This document shows positions 7,102 to 12,405 of a DNA stretch of 12,405 nt, in pieces. This stretch comes from Deltaproteobacteria bacterium (GTDB lineage: Bacteria > Desulfobacterota > Syntrophobacteria > BM002): the NCBI GenBank assembly GCA_017861095.1, contig JAGFXI010000029.1, forward strand, positions 1 through 12,405, written 5' to 3'. Within the stretch, counting starts at the first letter, position 1, and the number at the start of each line of letters is the position of its first letter. The notes beneath the pieces are model-generated. The model had not been told where the DNA came from and searched no databases. It saw only the letters and a list, made by a program, of their open reading frames with translations. The translations under genes and the position numbers were made by a program.

Positions 7102-9208
7102 ACCCCTGAGCACCAGCATCCAGGATTTCCTGGGCAGGACCGTCGATGGCATAGCCGCTGCAAACGATGACCTTCAGATTTGGCCGGGCCTCGACAAGAT
7201 GTCTGTATACCTTCTCGCCTCCCATGTCAGGCAAGCCAATATCAAGAATGGCGAGATCGATGTCTCCATCAAAGGTCTGGGCAAGGGTGATCGCTTGCAT
7301 TCCCGTCTTCGCCTCTAGGACATGGTACGCCAGCGTTTCCAGAATCGTCCGGTTTACTTCCATAACAGTCTCATCATCCTCGATCAGCAAAATGGTTCCT
7401 CCGCCCTTGACTACTTCCGGTCTTGGCTTTTCGGTCTCCTCTACGTGAAGTTCAACACTAGGGAGATAGATTCGAACCACAGTCCCCTTGCCCAATTCGG
7501 AATCAAGCTCAATCCAGCCGTTGTGGTTCTTGACAATGCCATACACTGCAGCCATACCAAGCCCTCGTCCCTGAAACTTCGTCGTAAAGAAGGGCTCAAA
7601 TACTCTGGCTTTCGTTTTTCCATCCATGCCTTTTCCGTTGTCCCTTACTTCAAGACAGACGTAAAAGCCTTTCTCAGAACCGGGATGCTCTTTCACAGAC
7701 TTCTCTTCGACCCTTTCATTTTTAGTAGTGATGCAAATACGCCCTTTGCCCTCTATGGCCTCCGTCGCGTTTGCTATTATGGCCGAGAGCACCATCTGTA
7801 TCTGAGTGAGGTCTGCCTTCACGAAGGAGATATCATCAGCAAGATCTGTATCCACCTGAACAGATGGAGCCATTGCGTGATTGATCAACGGCAGGGTGTC
7901 TCTTACACATTCATTCAGCGAAATGGTCCGGGGATTATATTTACCTCCCCGCGCATGGGCGAGCAACTGGTCGGTAAGATGCGCCATGCGGCGAGCGGAA
8001 TCGTACATCGAGTCGAAAATATCGTTTATTTTATCCGTCTTGGGGTCGATTGCTTTCAGTAATTCAATGTTTCCGGTAATCCCCATTAAGGCATTGTTGA
8101 ATTGATGGGCAATGCCACCAGCTAGAGTTGCGATAGCGTCCATTTTCTGAGCTTCGAGGAGGTGCGCTTGAAGCTCCTGGCGTTCCTTCTCCGCCCTCTT
8201 GCGCTCCTCGACTTCATTTTCCAATTGCTGCTTAGCCTTCAGAAGATCTGCAGTGCGCTCATGCACCCGTCTTTCCAGTTCATCGTGAGCCTCACGCAGC
8301 GCCTTCTCCGCCAGCTTTTGTTCGGAATAGAGCAGACCGTTTTCTATCGCCAAGGCCGCCGGTGTGCTCAGGCTTGTCAGAAGATATAAATCTTCTTTCT
8401 TGAATCCTTCCGCCGGACTCGTGGAATGGACATAGACGGCACCCCGCACTTTCGACGTAAAGACGAACGGTACGCACATTATTGATCTGATTTGCGAGTC
8501 TACGATAGTTTGTGAAAGCCGCTCCTGGGCTTCCCGATGGGTATCAGACATTATTATCGCCTTGCCCTCTTGTATAACTTTTCTCACTATTGTGCGACTA
8601 TAATTTACTTTAGCGGTTTCCTTGTTATTTCTAGACCTTGTTAATATTTCCTTGAGTTCTCCGACCTCATGATCGATCAGTAGTATGGCCGCGCTGTCGA
8701 TTATTTCGAAACACGAAAAGAGAGAATCAATCATCTTCGCACAGATATCGTTAATATCCAGTGACTGCATGAGAAATGTGGAAATTTCATAGATGAGTTC
8801 AAGAGTTTTACGATTGGTAATACGCTTGTCTTTATAAAAAAAGTTATTTCTTACTTCGCCTTTTTTCCCAAAAAGACCAATGGAATAACGTGTTGCTACA
8901 TCATTCTTGAAACACTTTTTGCCCAAACTTATTGCGGTATCTCCAATGATAAGCGGCACTCCTTCTTTTACTTCATGTACCTCACCAGGTCGAATCAGAT
9001 CACCATCAATCCAAGTACCATTGCTGCTGCCCAAGTCTTCAACAACATATTTATTGTCAATTCTCGCGATCTTTAGATGCTTTCGGGAAACAGAATAATC
9101 GTCAATCTGGAAGTCATTCTGCTCAGTCCTGCCGACAAAAATGGTGTGAGCGTCGATCTCAAAAAATTGATCACTCCTTGGGCCGTTAATAACATAGATG
9201 CTAATCAT
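7031..9208 (-). CDS. FHA-GAF hybrid histidine kinase with C-terminal receiver domain
   Basis: The 725-residue protein is cytoplasmic, with no membrane segment. An FHA domain (about 3-96) carries G26-R27, S41-R42-K43-H44 and N63-G64, the phosphothreonine-binding residues. A GAF-type domain spans about 136-291 and a coiled coil about 294-354 (LREAHDELERRVHERTADLL). The dimerisation/phosphoacceptor helix has H368 in AGGIAHQFNN. The ATPase domain has N480 (IIANATEA), D523-N-G-K-G, FEPFFTTK and GRGLGM. The receiver domain (about 604-721) has acidic E610/D611/D612, phosphoacceptor D656 (LAILDIG), S684 and K706. All catalytic residues are present, so autophosphorylation and internal transfer from H368 to D656 are expected. 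The frame extends to a TTG at 9280, but ATG 9208 has GAGGG at 9213-9217 and starts directly at the FHA strand (MISIYVING). No output domain follows the receiver, so a separate partner is needed. GC content falls toward the 5' (FHA/GAF) end. It lies downstream of the FHA-CNB-PilZ gene in the same direction. Confidence 0.93.
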   Translation of the reverse strand: MISIYVINGPRSDQFFEIDAHTIFVGRTEQNDFQIDDYSVSRKHLKIARIDNKYVVEDLGSSNGTWIDGDLIRPGEVHEVKEGVPLIIGDTAISLGKKCFKNDVATRYSIGLFGKKGEVRNNFFYKDKRITNRKTLELIYEISTFLMQSLDINDICAKMIDSLFSCFEIIDSAAILLIDHEVGELKEILTRSRNNKETAKVNYSRTIVRKVIQEGKAIIMSDTHREAQERLSQTIVDSQIRSIMCVPFVFTSKVRGAVYVHSTSPAEGFKKEDLYLLTSLSTPAALAIENGLLYSEQKLAEKALREAHDELERRVHERTADLLKAKQQLENEVEERKRAEKERQELQAHLLEAQKMDAIATLAGGIAHQFNNALMGITGNIELLKAIDPKTDKINDIFDSMYDSARRMAHLTDQLLAHARGGKYNPRTISLNECVRDTLPLINHAMAPSVQVDTDLADDISFVKADLTQIQMVLSAIIANATEAIEGKGRICITTKNERVEEKSVKEHPGSEKGFYVCLEVRDNGKGMDGKTKARVFEPFFTTKFQGRGLGMAAVYGIVKNHNGWIELDSELGKGTVVRIYLPSVELHVEETEKPRPEVVKGGGTILLIEDDETVMEVNRTILETLAYHVLEAKTGMQAITLAQTFDGDIDLAILDIGLPDMGGEKVYRHLVEARPNLKVIVCSGYAIDGPAQEILDAGAQGFIQKPYALATLSAKLKDVLTCAI

Positions 9209-9272
9209 TGAACCCTCGAATAGCGTCTCAACATCAGTTTCAGTGGCTCGAGAAACTATGCAATCTGCGCCT

Positions 9273-9298
9273 ATTAGCAATTAGCAAGATATATACCA
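9273..9298 (-). promoter_or_regulatory. Candidate extended -10 promoter beside a tandem heptamer
   Basis: On the minus strand, TGGTATATAT (9298-9289) fits an extended -10 element (TG-n-TATAwT). It would start transcription near 9283, about 75 nt before the kinase ATG at 9208. No good -35 is visible, which extended -10 promoters tolerate. Next to it on the plus strand is an exact tandem ATTAGCA-ATTAGCA (9273-9286), which would overlap the transcription start. The assignment is by motif only. Confidence 0.3.
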
Positions 9299-9314
9299 GA
9301 GGAACCGCATCCGA

Positions 9315-9565
9315 GTGTGAGCGATTCGCGGTGGGGAGTAAACCAACCGGCCGAGCCAACCTTGTGGGATGAAAGGAATTGATAAGGTCTGTTGGAACGA
9401 AGGGTCAGAGCTAATGGGTTGGAAGGAACAACGAACAATTGAGGCTATGTGTGGCGTGAGGAGATAGCCAGAGCCGTACAAGCCGGCCGGGGAGGTTTAC
9501 TTATGTCACCGGCTTCGGTCTCGGTGCCTCTAGGTCAAAGCAATAGAGCAAGAAACCGCCGCAAT
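9315..9565 (+). other. Structured non-coding stretch, possible group II intron 5' fragment
   Basis: About 250 nt between the two signalling genes hold no credible ORF. On the plus strand it begins GTGTGAGCG, which fits the GUGYG 5' end of group II introns. It continues as purine-rich sequence with the look of intron domain I-IV RNA, including GAGCCGTACAAG at about 9471-9482. Complementary arms are present: AAGCCGG (9480-9486) with CCGGCTT (9509-9515), and ACCG (9509-9512 region) with CGGT. The intron-encoded reverse transcriptase and domain V are not found downstream, where the PilZ gene ends at 9566, so at most this is a truncated remnant. The resemblance comes from memory of intron consensus features, not an alignment. 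It could also be an unrelated leader RNA of the kinase gene read from the other strand. Confidence 0.3.
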
Positions 9566-10729
9566 CTATTCATCGATATGGGTATCACCGAAAATGTACT
9601 CTCTTAATTTCTTTAAATCGATTACTGGTAATTCTATGAATTTGATTCCTAATACAAGCAGTTTAGGATCGTCACGTGAGGTCCACGCCTTCCGTATATG
9701 CCCGAAGCAATGAATAGTTTTCCATGGATCAGGTAGCTCAATCTTTAGCTCGACTTTGTCGCCAGAATGAAATGTCTTGCGATCGACTTCAGATAATGCA
9801 ACCCTGATTCCTGAGACTGATATGTCCAACGAGAAGGTTTCCCAAGAGTTCGGACGGTTCGCTTCTCCGTTTGATTCTGCGATCAGCGCCAAGCTCACGG
9901 GAAGAGTATCTCGCAGCCGAGGATCCCTTCTTCGTTCCTCGAACTTCAGTTCTGCAAATGTCTCCTTGTTCCCTGCCAAACGCTTGCGATAGTACTCTAG
10001 TAGTATCTTCTTAGTGCGAGGCTGCTCCTGAATCAAGCTTTTGAGACTCTCATAGCCGATTTCGATGAGTAAACTCGAAACAACAGTTGTGGCATTGGCC
10101 GACCGTGGTCTGCCGGTTAGGAACGACATCTCACCCAAAAAATCCCCGACCGCAAGCATGGCAAGCTCCAGTGCTCTACCATAATGATCCCGGATAAATA
10201 TCCGTACTTTGCCCTGCAAGACAACGTAGATCGAACGGCCTGGGTCACCCTCCGAGAAGATCGTCTGCCCGTCTTCAAAATTGTGGAGGGTGGCGTTGTT
10301 TGCCAGCCTCAACAGCTCCGCCTTCGTGATGGGAGCAAAAAATGGTACCATTTCAATGCCCCTGAGAAGGCGTTTCGAGTCGAAGGAGGTCGACAAGATC
10401 TCCGCAGTCTCGAGGAAGTGTTCACTACGATTGGAGGCATCTCTCTCTATGAATCTGAGGGCTGCCTTGCCGATGTGATAGGTTTTCCCGGGTTCAAGAA
10501 CAGCATTTTCTACACGGTTATCATCAACGAAGATACCGTTTGCACTCCCCATATCCTCTACGATCCAAATTCCCTCGTTGTACTTTATCTTGGCATGAGA
10601 TCTTGAGACTGTCGGGTGTGAAAGCGTAATAGTATTATCTGTTCCCCGGCCGATGGTCACCGTTCCGGATAGAGGATAGACGCTCTTGCGGATGCATTCT
10701 TCTTCTAAGGCTAAGTAACATGTTTTCAT
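9566..10729 (-). CDS. FHA-cyclic nucleotide-binding-PilZ fusion protein
   Basis: The 387-residue soluble protein has three ligand-binding domains. FHA is at about 1-95, with G27-R28, S42-R43-S44-H45 and N64-G65 (GSANG), the residues that read phosphothreonine. A cyclic-nucleotide-binding (CRP/PKA-type) domain is at about 125-245, with the phosphate-binding cassette GEMSFLTGRPRSANATT (199-215) including E200 and R209. A PilZ domain is at about 264-380, with the c-di-GMP motifs R267-xxx-R271 (RRDPR) and D302-x-S304-xx-G307 (DISVSG). No helix-turn-helix, kinase or membrane segment is present, so the protein looks like a pure signal integrator or adaptor. ATG 10729 is preceded only by a G-rich weak Shine-Dalgarno. 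It lies 357 nt upstream of, and in the same direction as, the FHA-GAF histidine kinase gene. The domain assignment is firm; the actual ligands and partner are inferred from motifs. No Ser/Thr kinase, diguanylate cyclase or nucleotide cyclase is in the window. Confidence 0.92.
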   Translation of the reverse strand: MKTCYLALEEECIRKSVYPLSGTVTIGRGTDNTITLSHPTVSRSHAKIKYNEGIWIVEDMGSANGIFVDDNRVENAVLEPGKTYHIGKAALRFIERDASNRSEHFLETAEILSTSFDSKRLLRGIEMVPFFAPITKAELLRLANNATLHNFEDGQTIFSEGDPGRSIYVVLQGKVRIFIRDHYGRALELAMLAVGDFLGEMSFLTGRPRSANATTVVSSLLIEIGYESLKSLIQEQPRTKKILLEYYRKRLAGNKETFAELKFEERRRDPRLRDTLPVSLALIAESNGEANRPNSWETFSLDISVSGIRVALSEVDRKTFHSGDKVELKIELPDPWKTIHCFGHIRKAWTSRDDPKLLVLGIKFIELPVIDLKKLREYIFGDTHIDE

Positions 10730-11391
10730 GACCCACCCCCAGTTTGTGCCCCAGTTTTTGATTTAGAGTCAAACCCGGCTCTGGACTATTTCGTATCAGC
10801 CAAGGCTCCTGGAAGCCCAAGGGCAAGATCGCCTCCGGTGCCGGTGCCTGGTCATTCAGGTCTGGCCGAAGCCGCATAGCGTTGGGTGGATCGCGCCTGA
10901 CCCACCACCCCGCTGGAGCCACGAGCTCGTTTCGAGCGAATGACGTCCCGTTCAGCCGTCCTCTCGGTGTGAATGCCGGTTCTCTCGTCTCGGGATGCGA
11001 ACAGACTGCTTGCCAAGGCTTGGCGGAATCCTGCCCCCGGGCTTTTTATTCAAAGGTGACCCACATGTTAAACTTGACGTATCAATCGCGATTACAGCAG
11101 TAGCAGAAAGCGGTTGTCAAGCGAAATCTCTGGGGTAAGGCTTAACGGTGAGTCAGATGAATTCCGGATCGGCAGAGCCTATTGGGGTCGCACCAGCCGC
11201 GCTGATGGTTGAATGGCGTGAGCGTCAGACCAACACACCTAGCGGTGTGTGGTTGAGGTGCGACTATTATGGTCATTCTGGCAGACCACGACCGAGTCCT
11301 GGGAGGTGAGTATAATACACCCTTCAGTCACTGCCAGAGCATGCAAGGGAGTCCAAAATGACAGGAGACTCGACCCAGCTGCGGGGAGCGC
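10730..11391. other. 660-nt region without a recognisable gene
   Basis: No reading frame here has both a plausible start and protein-like composition. The strand upstream of the PilZ gene shows a short repeated ACTGGGG near 10743-10760. Overlapping small palindromes occur at 11074-11093 (TTGACGTATCAA and AATCGCGATT), which could be operator-like. A GCCAAG-G-CTTGGC hairpin at 11012-11024 lies upstream of a CTTTTT run at 11042-11046. The most ordered part, 11138-11288, is listed separately. The sequence may be decayed genes, a long untranslated leader or an RNA locus. Confidence 0.45.
11138..11288. other. Nested inverted repeats, possible structured RNA or repeat element
   Basis: Several stems follow each other in a non-coding stretch. 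AGGCT (11138-11142) pairs with AGCCT (11176-11180). GTCGCACC (11187-11194) pairs perfectly with GGTGCGAC (11257-11264) and encloses a 7-bp hairpin, ACACACC (11233-11239) with GGTGTGT (11244-11250) around a TAGC tetraloop. TGGTC (11270-11274) pairs with GACCA (11284-11288). A TATAAT follows at 11311-11316, but without a -35. The pattern suits a folded RNA or a miniature repeat; strand and class cannot be settled. Confidence 0.35.
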
Positions 11392-11667
11392 TCAGAAATA
11401 AGCCGTTTCCGGGAACAGGGAGCCGGCAAGCATTAGCCCATCAAGGAAGAAATCTGCAGGTGATCCATCCATGTATGCAGATCGAGCGCGCCGACCGTCG
11501 GCAGACCAGGAGACATAATCTCTGCAACTGCAGCACATTTTTTCGTACTCTGCAAGCCTTCTGGGCTCCAATACTTGGGGAATAAGATAGAGCTTGGCCA
11601 TATCATTCTGATATCGGCATTTGCCATCCCGGAATGGGCCGCACGAGTTGGGACGATCATCAACCAT
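11392..11667 (-). CDS. Small Cys-rich protein, unrecognised
   Basis: A 91-residue protein is predicted from ATG 11667, which has AGAGGG four to five bases upstream within a purine-rich stretch. The same frame stays open to 11811, but the extra N-terminal sequence looks non-coding. Cysteines are C9, C17, C45, C46 and C48, in the pattern C-x7-C ... CC-x-C (SCGPFRDGKC and KMCCSCRDY). They flank a helical segment MAKLYLIPQVLEPRRLAEYE (23-42). The spacing suggests a metal site or an Fe-S/Zn ligand set, but I do not recognise a known family. No signal peptide or membrane helix is present. Its neighbours are a 660-nt gene-poor region and a GNAT gene, both uninformative. The composition is protein-like, unlike the overlapping frames on both strands. 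Confidence 0.5.
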   Translation of the reverse strand: MVDDRPNSCGPFRDGKCRYQNDMAKLYLIPQVLEPRRLAEYEKMCCSCRDYVSWSADGRRARSAYMDGSPADFFLDGLMLAGSLFPETAYF

Positions 11668-12019
11668 GATACCCTCTCCCCTCCTCCGACAAATGAAATA
11701 TCCTCGTCCGCCGTGAACGGGGTGCCCGACGGGCGATGTCTCAGGCTGACCAAGTTCAGCCCTCGACGGCGGGTACGAGATCTCAATGGAGAATCTTTTT
11801 CGGGTTCCCATGGCGACGGGAAGTGTTTACTTGAGATCTAATCCGTCATTCGATCACACTTTGACAGTTCTCACAATCGGAGAATCCCTGATTTCTGCCT
11901 TCGAAAATCCTTACCTGGCGGGAGGAAGCTTTCGTGGCCTTTTCCGCGGGAGAGCCTAAGACGAGGGGGATTGAAGTGGAGCTGGCCGGCCTGCCCGCCC
12001 CACCTCTCGCGGTGGTGGA
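11668..12019. other. Intergenic stretch without a recognisable gene
   Basis: These 350 nt between the small Cys-rich gene and the GNAT gene contain no convincing coding frame. A TTGACA occurs on the plus strand at 11861-11866 without a -10 at a suitable distance. A weak stem, CCACC (12000-12004) with GGTGG (12011-12015), lies just after the GNAT stop codon on the minus strand, but it lacks a T-run. Confidence 0.45.
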
Positions 12020-12405
12020 TTACGTGAGCTCCTTGGAAAAGACGAGCTTGTCGTCGCCGACGCGGTAGAAGTTCTTGATGCGGGCCGCGATCTCGTAGCC
12101 GCTTCGCTGGTAGAAGCGGATGGCTGCATCGTAGGTCTGCTGCGATGATGTCTCGATGAGGAGCATGCGTCCGCGGCGCGCGACCACGTCCTTTTCCACG
12201 AAATCGAGCAAACGGCGGCCGAAGCCCTTGCCCTGGGATGCCGGGTCGACAACGATATAGCCGCTTAGCTCCCCTCTCGTAAGCGCCTCGTCAACGAGTT
12301 CCATGGCGACGGCTATCTCCACGGGCGTAAACTTCCCGGAGGCGATGACAACGTCCCGGATTCGCGAGCGATCTTCTCGATGGAGGGGGCGGATGCGCAC
12401 ATCCG
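12020..12405 (-). CDS. GNAT-family N-acetyltransferase, apparently internally deleted, 5' end at window edge
   Basis: The frame reads from the right edge; the first possible start inside the window is a GTG at 12400, and codon 12403-12401 (Asp) is also in frame, so the true start may lie just outside. From the GTG, 126 residues are seen. They include IRPLHREDRSRIRDVV (3-18), an acceptor-helix region GKFTPVEIAVAMELVDEAL (22-40), and the acetyl-CoA motif VVDPASQGKGFGRRLL (50-65) with QGKGFG at 56-61. The C-terminal part is ETSSQQTYDAAIRFYQRSGY, then IARIKNFY and DDKLVFSKEL. In related GNATs about 30-35 residues forming the central strands (ending ...GTYDLYWI) separate the 'ARGE-SGY' segment from 'VDPxxQGKG'. 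Here residue 48 (Tyr) joins directly to IVVDP. The reading frame is preserved, but the fold should be damaged, so this may be a pseudogene despite being open. The acceptor substrate is unknown. Confidence 0.75.
   Translation of the reverse strand, partial: DVRIRPLHREDRSRIRDVVIASGKFTPVEIAVAMELVDEALTRGELSGYIVVDPASQGKGFGRRLLDFVEKDVVARRGRMLLIETSSQQTYDAAIRFYQRSGYEIAARIKNFYRVGDDKLVFSKELT

Noticed and set aside
7322..8062. Plus-strand open frame of 246 residues
   Set aside because: Antisense to the histidine kinase catalytic domains, which are intact on the other strand.
9209..9280. TTG start extending the kinase by 24 residues
   Set aside because: The TTG has no Shine-Dalgarno and would overlap the likely transcription start. 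ATG 9208 has GAGGG at the right distance and begins at the FHA domain.
9281..9481. Minus-strand ORF of 66 residues between the two FHA genes
   Set aside because: No ribosome-binding site and no protein-like features; the DNA looks like structured RNA on the other strand.
10635..10922. Minus-strand ORF of 95 residues
   Set aside because: It overlaps the start of the FHA-CNB-PilZ gene in another frame and has no motif.
11358..11585. Plus-strand ORF of 75 residues
   Set aside because: It is antisense to the better-supported small Cys-rich gene. The AGGAG near its start lies inside the frame, not at a usable spacing.
11861..11866. TTGACA as a -35 promoter box
   Set aside because: No acceptable -10 hexamer lies 15-19 nt downstream and no plus-strand gene follows.
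1..12405. tRNA genes or CRISPR arrays
   Set aside because: Intergenic regions were read for T-loop sequences and regularly spaced repeats; none was seen, though a covariance scan was not possible.

Overview
The window looks like part of a bacterial chromosome, probably Gram-negative and possibly from a Desulfobacterota-like or related uncultured lineage. That guess rests only on gene style (COG1600 Fe-S protein, B12-type radical SAM protein, FHA/GAF hybrid histidine kinase, PilZ protein) and on GC-rich coding sequence in the left half; no taxonomic marker gene is present. Transcription is mostly leftward (minus strand), with two rightward genes in the middle.

Left block (1-4053, GC-rich). 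A tight minus-strand cluster reads from right to left: a QueG-like double [4Fe-4S] protein, a DUF2157-type polytopic membrane protein, a phosphonatase-like HAD hydrolase, and the start of an unrecognised gene that runs off the left edge. The spacings are 9, 30 and -3 nt, so this is very probably one operon. Upstream of it, in the same direction but separated by 200 nt of inverted repeats, lies a PfkB-family sugar kinase with a plausible promoter of its own.

Middle block (4054-6716). Two plus-strand genes encode a B12-binding-type radical SAM protein and an unrecognised two-helix membrane protein. Both have clear Shine-Dalgarno sequences and are separated by about 320 nt without a gene.

Right block (about 6717-12019, more AT-rich, much non-coding DNA). 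Two large minus-strand signalling genes dominate. One is a cytoplasmic FHA-GAF-histidine kinase-receiver hybrid. The other, upstream of it, is an FHA-cyclic-nucleotide-binding-PilZ protein. Together they carry input domains for phosphothreonine, a GAF ligand, cNMP and c-di-GMP, and a phosphorelay output, with no membrane segment. They look like a paired, multi-second-messenger signalling module and are the most interesting content here. Around them are apparent scars: a signal-peptide ORF that degenerates after its cleavage site, a structured stretch between the two genes that may be the 5' part of a group II intron, and a 660-nt non-coding region with nested inverted repeats. A small Cys-rich protein gene follows at 11.4-11.7 kb. 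At the right edge is a GNAT acetyltransferase that seems to lack the central strands of its fold.

No rRNA, tRNA, CRISPR array, transposase or integrase was seen.
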